The notes: generated from the letters alone by a model not told the origin. A stretch of 56,674 bases of DNA from Sphingopyxis sp. (GCF_016793825.1 NZ_JAEULM010000034.1:1-56674), one strand, 5' to 3'. Positions 17,414 through 25,399 are shown, counted from the stretch's first letter. Made by a program: numbers and translations.

Positions 17414-19543
17414 TTACTGTCGTCCTCCTTGGTTCAGGTTGTCGAAGCGGTCGAAGATCGATCGCTTGGCGGGTTGGGCAGGGCGGGCAGTCGCTTCGCT
17501 GTCCTCTTCAGGCGGTGACAGGTCGATCGGCCGCGCCCACGCGGGGCGCTTCGCCGGATCGTCCCACACTCGGTTCTTGCGGTCAGGTTCGAGCAGGATG
17601 CGCCCAGCTTCTGCATAGGCGTAGCAGTCCAGGCTCTCGTTCGGCCCGCTGCGGACCCATTTTCCTTCCTGCTCGGTCTCGCCGAAGAACTCGTCATAGG
17701 CATCGCGCGGGGTGTTGAGCGCGAAGTAGCACTGCCCCGGCGAGCCGTCCGAAATTGCGAGGTCAGAGACCGTGTCGCGCTTCAGGTCATCGACCCCCAG
17801 CGTATGAAGCGTGATGACCGGCGAGACGATTTTGCCCTCGCTGTCCTTGCTGATCTTCGTCGGTGAGGTGACGCGCTCGCGCTTCCCGCCTGCGCCCTTG
17901 ATACAGCGGACCTTGCGCCAGTCGCCCCAGCGCTTGCGATCCATTCTGCGAGCAAATTCATAGGCCAACCACGTCGCGTTTCCGTCGCCGGTATCGATCA
18001 TCGTGACCGCGATCGGCATCGCTTTCGACGGATCGTTCTGGAACGGGATCAGCCGGTCAATGACCTGGCTTTCGAGAACCATCCAGTCGTCTGCGACCCG
18101 CGTTGGCCGGATGTCGCGCATGACTCCGTCAGGGTGCATCCGCTGCCGGATCGTGAAGCGGTCGATCAGCCATGACCGACGCTGAAGGTCCCATCCGCGA
18201 ATGACGACGTCGAAGCGGTTGCCGCCCGTGTCGATCGCCGCGGTGCAGAATAGGACGCCATCGGGAATCTCGCCCATGCGGTAGCTGACCGGCTCGTCGC
18301 TGGTCGCCATCGACTTGACGCGATCCCTAAGGCCGGCGGCGTCGACGCTCTCCGAGCCAGCAACCCCTTCGAACACCTCGCCGAAGGTGCGGACCATGAC
18401 CTGACGGACTTTTTCCGCCTTGCCGGTCCGCTCCTGATGTTCGAGCGCGCCTTCGAGTTCCTTCGCCAGCTCGGCCAAAGAAACCTGGCTGACCATCAGG
18501 GCGTGGATCCAGAAGCCCCAAGTGATTGTCGGGTCAGCCTCGCCTTGGATACCCTGATCGACATCGAGCGTCTGACCGGCGTGCATATACTCGCCGGCCG
18601 CCACCATTTCCTCGCGCTGATCTTCGTTCAGCATCGAACCACAATGGGGGCAGAGCATGGACGCTGTCCCTTCTGCCCGCTTCAGGCGGGCGCCAATCGG
18701 GGTGCGCTCAGGCGACCTTTCGTAGTGGAGGCGGAAGCGCGGAACGTCCGGCCAGTGCTTCGTCGGATAGGGGGAGCCATGTCCACCGCAATCCGAGCAC
18801 GCCATGATGAAAATGCCTTGGCTCGACTGAAGCCAAGCCTGCGCGATACCGCCCGACCATCCGATATCGGGGTGGGCGCAGGCGTAAATCTTTCGAAGCG
18901 AGCCGACCATGCGCTGGCGCTGGCGACCCTGCTCCAAGAAGTTGGACGCGAACTTCTTATTGTAGGTGTCCGGCTCGTCGAAGACGATCAGGCGGCCTTG
19001 CCGGTTCGTCGTGGTCGCGGCCGACATTTCCAGCAACTCAATCGTGAAGCCGCCGATCCGTTTCAGGGTCAGCGTGTTGTCGCTCGCGCTCTTACCTATC
19101 TTCGACGCGACGCCTTCATGGTCCTCGAAAAGGGGCTTGAAGACGCGGTTGGCGTAGCTGCCAACTTCCTTCGGGCCCTTGAGGTACCACATGATGTCGC
19201 CGGATGGGCCGTGCTCCATGGTCTTGAGCGCGTAATTCTCTGCGACCACGGTCCCGCCGGAGCGCGCTGGCTTTGGGACCACAATCTCGTGGATGCCGGC
19301 CGTGTCGATCGCCGTCATGATCGGGGCGAGATACGGTGTGAGCGACAGCGTCCACTTAGTCTTGCTGCCGTCGCTCTGGCGAATTTTGCGATATTTAACG
19401 CTGTAATCGAGCGTGGAGATATTCTTTGGCGGGTAGAAATTATGGATACGAGACCGAAGAATTTCGCCTGCATTTGCGCGATAGTGCCCCGAACCGATCA
19501 GATCGCACTGGGTTCTGATCTCATCCGGCGTTAGTACCCGCAC
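17414..19543 (-). CDS. Terminase large subunit, GpA family
   Basis: 709 residues (lambda gpA 641). The GTG start has GGAGG six bases upstream. The ATPase region carries the Walker-A variant PKPARSGGT near residue 92 and a Walker-B LIVFDEPDT near 185-193. Cysteine pairs CSDCGGHG and CPHCGS look like a zinc-binding insertion. The nuclease half includes CTAAIDTGGNRFDVVIRGW and the MIDTGDGNATW acidic segment. The enzyme cuts cos DNA and drives packaging. The start overlaps the end of the small-subunit gene by 23 bases. Confidence 0.92.
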   Translation of the reverse strand: MRVLTPDEIRTQCDLIGSGHYRANAGEILRSRIHNFYPPKNISTLDYSVKYRKIRQSDGSKTKWTLSLTPYLAPIMTAIDTAGIHEIVVPKPARSGGTVVAENYALKTMEHGPSGDIMWYLKGPKEVGSYANRVFKPLFEDHEGVASKIGKSASDNTLTLKRIGGFTIELLEMSAATTTNRQGRLIVFDEPDTYNKKFASNFLEQGRQRQRMVGSLRKIYACAHPDIGWSGGIAQAWLQSSQGIFIMACSDCGGHGSPYPTKHWPDVPRFRLHYERSPERTPIGARLKRAEGTASMLCPHCGSMLNEDQREEMVAAGEYMHAGQTLDVDQGIQGEADPTITWGFWIHALMVSQVSLAELAKELEGALEHQERTGKAEKVRQVMVRTFGEVFEGVAGSESVDAAGLRDRVKSMATSDEPVSYRMGEIPDGVLFCTAAIDTGGNRFDVVIRGWDLQRRSWLIDRFTIRQRMHPDGVMRDIRPTRVADDWMVLESQVIDRLIPFQNDPSKAMPIAVTMIDTGDGNATWLAYEFARRMDRKRWGDWRKVRCIKGAGGKRERVTSPTKISKDSEGKIVSPVITLHTLGVDDLKRDTVSDLAISDGSPGQCYFALNTPRDAYDEFFGETEQEGKWVRSGPNESLDCYAYAEAGRILLEPDRKNRVWDDPAKRPAWARPIDLSPPEEDSEATARPAQPAKRSIFDRFDNLNQGGRQ

Positions 19544-20135
19544 TCAATTCCTCCGCGACCTTTTCGACCGCTTCAGCCCATTCCCACTGCATCTCTTCGC
19601 AGAGCTTGTCAGCTCGGCTGCGCAGGTCCGGATCAAGCTGTCCGGTCGGGTCAAGGCGGGTCATGAACGTTGCGAAAATCCGTCGCCCCGTGGCTGCGGT
19701 TCGGTCGATCGCGTCGATGGCGAGTGCGGTGTCGGTGGTGCGACCCGCGCGCAGTCGGGAATCTTCCATCGTGTTTGTCAGACGAACCAGCCGTTCCACC
19801 TCGACCAGGCTGGTCGATGGCGTCTCGATCCCTTGGGCCTTCAGGGACGGCGCGTTGCGTTCAGCTTCGCTGGCGACCAAGCCACGGAAATGTCGAAGCA
19901 AGGCATCGACTGTTTTCCGTGGGTCAAATTCCCATTTGATGCCATTGTCGCCGCGGACGAAAGCACCGCTAAGCTCTTCAAGGTCGCACCATCCGCGTAG
20001 TGTCGGCCACCTGACCGACAGGGCATCGGACATGGGATTCGATGAAAGCTTCGTGCCTTGCGGAAGCTCGTCGATCCGCAGTTTGGCTGCTTCAAGGCCA
20101 CGGATGCGCGCCGAATAAGAAATCGGCTGCGCCAT
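19521..20135 (-). CDS. Terminase small subunit
   Basis: 204 residues upstream of and overlapping the large subunit gene. The N-terminal region has a plausible winged-helix DNA-binding part (PTLRGWCDLEELSGAFVRGDNG), followed by a coiled coil (ASEAERNAPSLKAQG ... LVEVERLVRLTNTMED) and an acidic C-terminus that would contact the large subunit. Size fits Nu1-type small subunits. The ATG shares its A with the stop of a 36-residue upstream frame, so expression may be coupled to it. Confidence 0.8.
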   Translation of the reverse strand: MAQPISYSARIRGLEAAKLRIDELPQGTKLSSNPMSDALSVRWPTLRGWCDLEELSGAFVRGDNGIKWEFDPRKTVDALLRHFRGLVASEAERNAPSLKAQGIETPSTSLVEVERLVRLTNTMEDSRLRAGRTTDTALAIDAIDRTAATGRRIFATFMTRLDPTGQLDPDLRSRADKLCEEMQWEWAEAVEKVAEELSAGTNAG

Positions 20136-20245
20136 CAGATTTTCGCTTTTTGGAAAGAGGTTTGTGCGTCAGGCGCGCGACCCCGAGTGGCGACGTAATG
20201 AATAAACTGCGCCAAGTTGTCAAGAATTTCGGATAAGTGGGTCAT
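20135..20245 (-). CDS. Tiny 36-residue protein between regulator and terminase
   Basis: The frame MTHLSEILDNLAQFIHY... has its ATG overlapping the stop of the upstream 259-residue gene (ATGA), and its own TGA shares a base with the small-terminase ATG (TGATG). Without it a gap of about 100 bases would separate two otherwise tightly packed genes. It may be a real small protein or a leader that carries ribosomes to terminase. No family is recognised. Confidence 0.45.
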   Translation of the reverse strand: MTHLSEILDNLAQFIHYVATRGRAPDAQTSFQKAKI

Positions 20246-21021
20246 TTTTCGATGCCCACTTCGTCCATGTAGCCTGAGATGGCGTCCGCGCATTGCCGAA
20301 GGGTGACGTAGGGGTGACGCCCACAGCGTGCCACGCGACAAGCCCGATCGACAGGAATCTCGTCGATCATCACCAGATCAAAGAACTTGAGCATGCTCGC
20401 ATCCATCCGCTCGCGCGCGTTGCGAAAATGCCACTGAGCAGCGACCTGATCTTCGGTGAACATGATCCCGCCCGGCAGGCCGCCCGAAACTCTCTGAGCA
20501 AGATTGGCGGTCTTAACTCGTCCTTCTAGGCCGGCAGCGTCGTACTGGTCGCGGTACCATTCGCATGCGACCTTCTGCTCGTCCGTGATTTTTCCGGCTC
20601 GGTAGGCGCGCTTGGCGTGGCTAGTTACCACGCGTCGTGCGGTCCTGACTGAACGGACATGATGCCCCTCACCATCGGCTTGAACCGTCACGGTGATGAC
20701 GTCGCCTTTGGACAACCATTCAGGCGTTGGCGGCACCACGGCGTCTCCGACGTTGACGTAGGTTCGGTCATCGATCTCAAGGATAGCGGCCTGGCGATCA
20801 GCTTCGGCAATGCGGTCCGCTTTGTCGCGCGCGATAATCTCGTCCACACGCGCCTGTTGAGCATCTTTTTGCGCGCCTATTCTCATCATGTTGTCGAGCC
20901 AGCTCACGAAAAACTCCCATGCACCCCGACGACCCGCGAACGCCAAAGCGAACCGTTCGCCGGTCAGTTCATCATCAACGACAGCGTCGAAAATCTCTCG
21001 AAAGCCAACGATCTTCGTCAC
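20242..21021 (-). CDS. Phage protein upstream of terminase, DUF6456-like; possible late regulator
   Basis: 259 residues from a GTG at 21021 that overlaps the preceding stop; the longer upstream frame is a shadow of that gene. The middle contains VRSVRTARRVVTSHAK ... AGKITDEQKVACEWYRDQYDAAGLEG. This resembles the RR...L...GKID..Q..AGE.YR.DYE..G pattern I associate with DUF6456. The C-terminal part (VDRACRVARCGRHPYVTLRQC) could be a helix-turn-helix. Standing last in the early operon and just before terminase, it is well placed to be a late-gene activator or antiterminator, but this is only positional. Confidence 0.6.
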   Translation of the reverse strand: MTKIVGFREIFDAVVDDELTGERFALAFAGRRGAWEFFVSWLDNMMRIGAQKDAQQARVDEIIARDKADRIAEADRQAAILEIDDRTYVNVGDAVVPPTPEWLSKGDVITVTVQADGEGHHVRSVRTARRVVTSHAKRAYRAGKITDEQKVACEWYRDQYDAAGLEGRVKTANLAQRVSGGLPGGIMFTEDQVAAQWHFRNARERMDASMLKFFDLVMIDEIPVDRACRVARCGRHPYVTLRQCADAISGYMDEVGIEK

Positions 21022-21245
21022 GCTTCGTCCTCCCGACGCTTGCCGTAATGCTCTTCGGCCAATTGCTTCATCCGCTCGGCCGACGCCCATCCAAAATGAG
21101 CGGGGTTGAAGACGATGAGCCCATGCGCCAGCCAGACTTCCCGGCAGGCCTGTCGGCCGAGGGTCGGGTCCGCTTCCCGCATCTGCGGCGCATAGGCTTC
21201 CAAGGGTGAGCGGAAGCCGGCGGGGCGGTCGTGATTGCGGCTCAT
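21018..21245 (-). CDS. Small phage protein, unknown
   Basis: 75 residues, coupled on both sides (ATGA with the upstream gene, GTGA with the downstream gene). Contains EVWLAHGLIVFNPAHFGWASAERMKQLAEEHYGKR in pieces: the hydrophobic WLAHGLIVFNP and a helical, basic end. No family recognised. Overlapping codons on both sides support it as a true gene. Confidence 0.65.
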   Translation of the reverse strand: MSRNHDRPAGFRSPLEAYAPQMREADPTLGRQACREVWLAHGLIVFNPAHFGWASAERMKQLAEEHYGKRREDEA

Positions 21246-21409
21246 AGCGGCAGGCCTTCCTGTTTCGTCTCCACGGGAGATTCATTGCGTCCGGTGCGCA
21301 CCGGGCGAAGGTTCCCAGCATCGTCGACGATCCATTTCATGCCGGTCTTACCTTCGGCCGCGCGCTTGGCGTTGTACTTGGCCGCCAGTGCCTTTGCGTC
21401 GTCATGCAT
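21242..21409 (-). CDS. Small phage protein, unknown
   Basis: 55 residues from the ATG at 21409 (MHDDAKALAAKY), chosen because GGGGTG lies just upstream and the overlap with the previous gene is then eight bases. An in-frame ATG at 21451 would give 69 residues and a 50-base overlap. It has a short basic helix and a polar tail ending QEGLPL. The stop overlaps the ATG of the next gene. Function unknown. Confidence 0.55.
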   Translation of the reverse strand: MHDDAKALAAKYNAKRAAEGKTGMKWIVDDAGNLRPVRTGRNESPVETKQEGLPL

Positions 21410-21926
21410 CGGCTTCACCCCGAATGGGGCGGGCGCGATAGGCGCCGTCATCGTGGAGGCGGAGGAACCCGCGTTCGGCGCCGATCTCGCGGACCCTCTG
21501 GGGCAGGGCGTCGATGGCGTCTTGGTTGAGCAACCGGCGATCGAGGGCGTCCATGATGTCGTTCAGCCGTGCCTGTCGCTCCTGCCGGACAGCGCTGGCG
21601 GCAAACACCGTCCGATGCTTGTGCTCGACAAGATCGCGCTCGCTCCAATCCGCGAGGATGGCGAGGCACTGCTTCGGCGTAGGGAACCAGTCGAGCGTCG
21701 TAAGCGCTGTTTCCACGAGATTGCTGATCGCTGCCTTCGAGTATTTCCCAAGCAGTTTTCTGTAAATGGCGAAGCGAAGCTCGCCCCGGATATCATCCTC
21801 GGCTCGGCTCGGCAGAATGGCCAGCGCCCGCATGGACTTCTCGAAATGGTCATCATCACAGCAAGGAATGTTGGGCGGCGACGAGTTGGCGACCGCCTCC
21901 ATCTCCGTCATCTGCTGGTCGCTCAT
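21402..21926 (-). CDS. Phage protein after replication initiator; possible helicase-loader-type protein
   Basis: 174 residues from the ATG at 21926, with AGAGG about 12 bases upstream; the start is uncertain because the frame overlaps the replication gene by about 70 bases. The central part FEKSMRALAILPSRAEDD ... WFPTPKQCLAILADW recalls the scheme of phage P-type replication proteins that sample a W/F-P-T-P element before a helical end. It lies immediately after the O-like initiator, as lambda P lies after O. The sequence alone does not prove loader function. Confidence 0.6.
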   Translation of the reverse strand: MSDQQMTEMEAVANSSPPNIPCCDDDHFEKSMRALAILPSRAEDDIRGELRFAIYRKLLGKYSKAAISNLVETALTTLDWFPTPKQCLAILADWSERDLVEHKHRTVFAASAVRQERQARLNDIMDALDRRLLNQDAIDALPQRVREIGAERGFLRLHDDGAYRARPIRGEADA

Positions 21927-22620
21927 CCGCAATGCGCGCCTCTCGTCGGCGGTCGATAGCTCGCTCGAATCCGCTTCGGTTGTCACGTTCGCGATAATTG
22001 CCGGAACCGTTGCCCCGATTTGACCCGCCGAACTTTCGTCCATTGATGACCCATGTTTTCCAAGCATCCTGCCAGTCCTTGAATTTGTTGCCGCGCGATC
22101 GATGGTGAGCGGTGAAGTGCTCGATCTGGATTTCGAGTTCTCCGGGTGGCCATCCGTCGATGATCTTCCGACATTGAGACTTGGGTCCGAACTCGGCGGG
22201 CACCCAGCCGTGAGGAAGTTCGTGATCTCGCGCCTGCGTTTTTTTGGGTTGATCGGTTCTTGGTTGTTTCTTGATAGGTTTGGGTGCGAGATTTGCGGGG
22301 GTAGGCGCAGATTCTGCGGGGGGGCCCCGCAATTTCTGCGGGGGGGCAATATCTGCGGGGGTGCAGAACTTGCGGAGGTTTAGGGTATAGATAGGGCTGG
22401 TGCCGGGACGCTGTTGATCGTCGAAATATTCGTTATCTTTCAGCCATTTGAGAGCGGATTGCACGGTGCGCTCGGACTTGCTCGTCTTCCGGCAAATCAG
22501 CGACACAGACGGCCAGCACTTACCATCCTCGTCGGCGTGATCCGACAGGCACATTAAGACCATTTTCTCCGTGCTCGGAATCTCCATGTCCCAGACTGCG
22601 CTCATCAGCCGAAAGCTCAC
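21856..22620 (-). CDS. O-like replication initiator with winged-helix N-terminus
   Basis: 254 residues from a GTG that overlaps the preceding stop; an ATG six codons in (MSAVWDMEIPSTEK) is the alternative start. Residues 1-85 form a winged-helix domain of the kind in phage initiators (STEKMVLMCLSDHADEDGKCWPSV ... SERTVQSALKWLKDNEYF, cited in parts). A Pro/Ala-rich linker follows, encoded by G-rich iteron-like repeats. The C-terminal domain has HFTAHHRSRGNKFKDW and AWKTWVINGRKFG, typical of phage replication proteins. It would bind the origin inside its own gene, as lambda O does. Confidence 0.8.
   Translation of the reverse strand: MSFRLMSAVWDMEIPSTEKMVLMCLSDHADEDGKCWPSVSLICRKTSKSERTVQSALKWLKDNEYFDDQQRPGTSPIYTLNLRKFCTPADIAPPQKLRGPPAESAPTPANLAPKPIKKQPRTDQPKKTQARDHELPHGWVPAEFGPKSQCRKIIDGWPPGELEIQIEHFTAHHRSRGNKFKDWQDAWKTWVINGRKFGGSNRGNGSGNYRERDNRSGFERAIDRRREARIADERPADDGDGGGRQLVAAQHSLL
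22227..22378. repeat. Iteron-like repeats and T-rich stretch inside the initiator gene (candidate phage origin)
   Basis: The core TGCGGGGG occurs at 22294, 22315, 22337 and 22354, with a fifth degenerate copy at 22371, spaced 17-22 bp; most copies are preceded by ATTTC or ATATC. Beside them, 22227-22285 is a T/G-rich, A/C-poor stretch unlike surrounding DNA. This matches the lambda ori layout (iterons inside O, next to a strand-biased AT-rich segment). The repeats encode the Pro/Ala linker, so peptide repetition alone could explain part of the pattern. Confidence 0.55.
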
Positions 22621-22871
22621 CCAGCCCTCCGCAGTCCGTGCATCACAGAAGAGTGATCTCGATTGAGCAGGCGCCCGATGCGCGGGTTGGAGAGGCCTTT
22701 GGCGCGCAGTTCGCGCATTACCTGCCAGCGGGCCTCGCAGTGCAGTCGGGCACGCGAAGAACCAGTGATGTCCTCTGGTTCAATGTCGTGCAGCTTCGCC
22801 ACGCGGGCGATGATCTCGCGCCCGGTGTAGCGCGTCAGTGCGGGCGGCGTATACCAGCGGGGGAACATCAT
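22617..22871 (-). CDS. Stand-alone DnaA domain IV protein
   Basis: 84 residues. Residues 13-84 match the DnaA C-terminal DNA-binding domain: RYTGREIIARVAKLHDI for the first helices and the signature RDHSSVMHG at 71-79 (DnaA signature: basic-D-H-S/T-x-V-x-x-A/G). There is no AAA+ part. The ATG overlaps the previous stop as ATGA and the stop overlaps the GTG of the initiator gene, so it is translated with the replication module. It could bind DnaA boxes in phage or host DNA and compete with or assist host DnaA. The family call is strong; the role is inference. Confidence 0.85.
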   Translation of the reverse strand: MMFPRWYTPPALTRYTGREIIARVAKLHDIEPEDITGSSRARLHCEARWQVMRELRAKGLSNPRIGRLLNRDHSSVMHGLRRAG

Positions 22872-23398
22872 CCGACCAGTTCCCGCCACGAATCCGCAGA
22901 CCAACCCTTCCGCTCCGCCTTCGCGATCAGTTCGGCCTCGGTAAGCACGGCATTCCCGTACCGCCAGCACTTGCCCTTGGGGTTCGCGGCGCCATTCACA
23001 TCGCAGCGAAAGACCGGCGCATCCCGGCGAAGGTGCTGCGCGGCCATGTCGGCAACGCCCTTTGCGCGCTGGCCGTGGAACGATGTTCGGCTGTCCCGCG
23101 CGAAATTTCCCTGAGCCTTGCGGAGGCCCATACTGTTCGCCTTGGCCTTGATGGCCGGAGCCGTTCGGCCAAGCAGCTCGCAAAGCTGGCCGTAGGTCAT
23201 GGAATTGAAGTTGGTGCGCAGGATGTAGACGTCGCGGTCGCTCCACGCGCTAACGGTGCCACCGGGTCCGGCATAACCAACTTCCCGTCGCCAGCGGTGA
23301 GCCGTGGTCTTGGACGTGTGATAGCGATCGACCATCACGCGCAGCGGCAGCGAAGGGTCGAAGTTGTCAGGGACTGGCCGAGGTATCGGACTGGCCAT
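22868..23398 (-). CDS. DNA-binding protein with Myb/GcrA-like helix-turn-helix
   Basis: 176 residues. An N-terminal segment (LRVMVDRYHTSKTTAHRWRREVG in parts: VDRYHTSKTTAHRW) looks like one helix-turn-helix. A second follows at about residues 50-95 (AWSDRDVYILRTNF, TYGQLCELLGRTAPAIKAKA), similar to Myb/SANT or GcrA-type domains with conserved W and the AIKAKA recognition helix. Two Cys near residues 130-145 (FRCDVNG, GKCWRYG) are unexplained. Likely a phage regulator acting in the replication unit. Starts and stops overlap its neighbours. Confidence 0.7.
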   Translation of the reverse strand: MASPIPRPVPDNFDPSLPLRVMVDRYHTSKTTAHRWRREVGYAGPGGTVSAWSDRDVYILRTNFNSMTYGQLCELLGRTAPAIKAKANSMGLRKAQGNFARDSRTSFHGQRAKGVADMAAQHLRRDAPVFRCDVNGAANPKGKCWRYGNAVLTEAELIAKAERKGWSADSWRELVG

Positions 23399-23694
23399 CA
23401 GACAGGCTCCACGACGGGAGCACTCTTCATCTGCTCGATGACTTCGCGGTCGAACTCGTCAGGGACGTGATCGTCGATCTTGCGGAAAAGGCCGTGATGG
23501 AAGCCGTCGAACTTTACGCCCCGGACACCGACCAGAACCAGCGCAAGGACGCCTTTGTATTTGCCCTCGGCTCTGCTGATATAGAGGCCTTCGACCTGAT
23601 AGATGCGGCCGACCGAAACCCGCGTCGTGGACCCGAAACCGGGAAGATATTCCGTCACGCAAATCGCGCGATCCCCAACCTGCCAATCAGACAT
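23398..23694 (-). CDS. Small beta-rich phage protein
   Basis: 98 residues from the ATG at 23694 (MSDWQVGDRAICVTEY); upstream residues of the longer frame belong to the neighbour. The DWQVGDRAICV start and VGRIYQVEGLYIS segment suggest a small SH3-like barrel, a pattern seen in many phage hypothetical proteins. The ATG lies eight bases inside the upstream gene and the TGA shares a base with the next ATG. Function unknown. Confidence 0.65.
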   Translation of the reverse strand: MSDWQVGDRAICVTEYLPGFGSTTRVSVGRIYQVEGLYISRAEGKYKGVLALVLVGVRGVKFDGFHHGLFRKIDDHVPDEFDREVIEQMKSAPVVEPV

Positions 23695-23869
23695 TTCCCG
23701 CTCCCTTCCACCACTTGAGGACATCAGCCGCCGGAGCATCGACGTACCCACCGACCGCCGCGGCAATGCGCTGGTCGGACATCCGGTCGCCTGCTCGTTC
23801 GGAGTTCTGCTTGATTTCGCGGAAGCGGCGGACGGCGGTGTCGCGCTTCCATTGTTTGAGGTCGGTCAT
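23687..23869 (-). CDS. Small basic phage protein
   Basis: 60 residues from the ATG at 23869, which overlaps the resolvase stop (ATGA). It is basic and helical at the N-terminus (LKQWKRDTAVRRFREIK) and ends WWKGAGNV. Possibly a nucleic-acid-binding accessory of the resolvase, but no family is recognised. Confidence 0.6.
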   Translation of the reverse strand: MTDLKQWKRDTAVRRFREIKQNSERAGDRMSDQRIAAAVGGYVDAPAADVLKWWKGAGNV

Positions 23870-24417
23870 GCGTGCATTCCAAGAGGAGGGCGGAGGATCT
23901 CGTTGGCGGTCCACGGCGGCGGCATCCCAATCGATTCCGCGCCATGGGTGAGAAGGCCGATCGCGTCGGCTTCGTCGTCGTTGCCGGGCTTCATGCCGAG
24001 CTGGCGGCAGCGTTCCATCGTGAGGTCTTTCAGCGTCTCGCGCTTCGTTCCCCGCTTCTGGCTGCCGATAAAGGAGACGCGCCACGTCGACGGGGGTACA
24101 CCCCGGACAATTCGGCACCCCAGTTCGTCACCAAGGCATTCAGCGGTGGCCGCGAGACCAGCGAGTATCTTGAGCGTTTCGATGTTCGTATGGCCCTGCA
24201 GGACTTCGGGGCGCAGTGGCTCTTCGAAGAAAATGTAGTCGATCGTCACGAGTGACGAGAGGTCGGCAACGCATTGGCGCAGCTTTTTGTATGTGCGGCC
24301 GCGCGAGGTGAACTCGCTACCGAGCACCCAAGTCCCGAACCGGGCGCTGTCGGAGCTTTTCTCCCACAGCGCCCAGCCGGTTGACCGCTTGGACAGATCG
24401 AGCCCAAGGATCGCCAT
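23866..24417 (-). CDS. RuvC-like Holliday-junction resolvase
   Basis: 183 residues with the RNase H-like fold of RuvC. The first acidic residue is Asp7 in ILGLDLSKRSTGWA, the second acidic site is FFEEPL (Glu65/66), and the third is the C-terminal NDDEADAIGLL (Asp147-Asp151 cluster). These would bind two metal ions. Phage RuvC-type enzymes resolve branched replication intermediates before packaging. The ATG overlaps the upstream TAA by one base, and the stop overlaps the next ATG. Family call is strong. Confidence 0.88.
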   Translation of the reverse strand: MAILGLDLSKRSTGWALWEKSSDSARFGTWVLGSEFTSRGRTYKKLRQCVADLSSLVTIDYIFFEEPLRPEVLQGHTNIETLKILAGLAATAECLGDELGCRIVRGVPPSTWRVSFIGSQKRGTKRETLKDLTMERCRQLGMKPGNDDEADAIGLLTHGAESIGMPPPWTANEILRPPLGMHA

Positions 24418-24860
24418 TATTCGGCGGCTTCCCGATGAGCATCGGGATCAGCGTCTTCCTGATCCTCGTCTTCCGGGTCCGCCTTCTGGCCGACCGCGAC
24501 GAGCTGCGGCTTCGGGCGTTCCGCTTCGGGGACGATCGATTCCGCCGGCTTGCCTTCCGCGATGTCGACCATGTCGCGCGGCATGACGATGTTCAGCTCT
24601 TTGCAGAGCCCGTTGAAGCAGCGCAGGAAGTCGTCGCGCTTCGCCTCTTCCATGCCGTCCAGCTTGAACGCGAGCTTCGCGGCGCCCGGCTGGATATGGC
24701 AGTTCTTTTTGATGTGTTTGTACGCCGTCGAGACTTCCTGGCTGTATTCGCCGACTTTTGAGATCGCCGGCTTCACATCATTTCGGTAGGCGCGCACGGC
24801 TCCCGTGAAATCCTTCTGGGGGACTTCATGGGAGACGGGCTTGGTGGCAGCTTTTGCCAT
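24417..24860 (-). CDS. Conserved phage protein, helical, upstream of resolvase
   Basis: 147 residues from the ATG at 24860, which has AAGGAG seven bases upstream; an ATG at 24866 overlaps the previous stop. The middle has a GAAKLAFKLDGMEEAKRDDFLRCFNGLCKEL-type segment (seen as LDGMEEAKRDDFLR and CFNGLCKEL), which I have seen in other phage proteins near replication genes. The C-terminus is acidic and disordered. Its position between the membrane-anchored protein and RuvC suggests a replication or recombination accessory. No named family. Confidence 0.65.
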   Translation of the reverse strand: MAKAATKPVSHEVPQKDFTGAVRAYRNDVKPAISKVGEYSQEVSTAYKHIKKNCHIQPGAAKLAFKLDGMEEAKRDDFLRCFNGLCKELNIVMPRDMVDIAEGKPAESIVPEAERPKPQLVAVGQKADPEDEDQEDADPDAHREAAE

Positions 24861-24862
24861 GC

Positions 24863-25399
24863 TCATACTCCTTTCATGGTGGTTTCAGCGGGAGCAGGAT
24901 GTCCGGCACGGTTTCGGCGGCAGGTATCGACAGGCGCATTCCTGTCGCTTGCCCGCGGCGTCACGTCGGGGAGGATGCCCGCGCCCGCGTCCTGTCCGGA
25001 ATGAGGCGCAACCTGCCGCCTCCTGCTCTCTTTCCGACCCGCTGAAAGGTCGGCAGGAAAGCCCGTCGCCGGTTCTGGGAAAGCGGCGGGCAGGGTATTC
25101 AGTTGGCGCGCTGCATTGGCCTCGCGCAGGAGTTCGGTCCGGCGATCACGAGCGGCGAACCATGTTTCATGAGACTTGCGACCGGCGTCGACGTGCTGTT
25201 GATGGATGAGGTCAAGCTGGGCCTGCGCGATCAGCATCTTCCCGCTGTCCCGTTCCCACAGTGCCCTGTAGCGAGCCTCCGATGCTGTCGCCTCGTTCAG
25301 ACGGGACCGGAAGTGGAGGGCGGTCAGCTTCCATGCTGCGGCGGCGCCAGCTCCGCACCAAAGAGCGGATAGCGACATGAGATAGGCCGTCGTCGTCAT
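24863..25399 (-). CDS. Putative N-terminally membrane-anchored phage protein
   Basis: 178 residues from the ATG at 25399, overlapping the methyltransferase stop. A single hydrophobic segment at residues 5-24 (YLMSLSALWCGAGAAAAW) is followed by a charged helical region (FRSRLNEATASEARYRALWERD) and a basic, Pro/Arg-rich disordered tail. Such small anchored coiled-coil proteins occur in phage early regions without known function. It might act at the membrane (exclusion, replication anchoring), but nothing specific supports this. Confidence 0.6.
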   Translation of the reverse strand: MTTTAYLMSLSALWCGAGAAAAWKLTALHFRSRLNEATASEARYRALWERDSGKMLIAQAQLDLIHQQHVDAGRKSHETWFAARDRRTELLREANAARQLNTLPAAFPEPATGFPADLSAGRKESRRRQVAPHSGQDAGAGILPDVTPRASDRNAPVDTCRRNRAGHPAPAETTMKGV

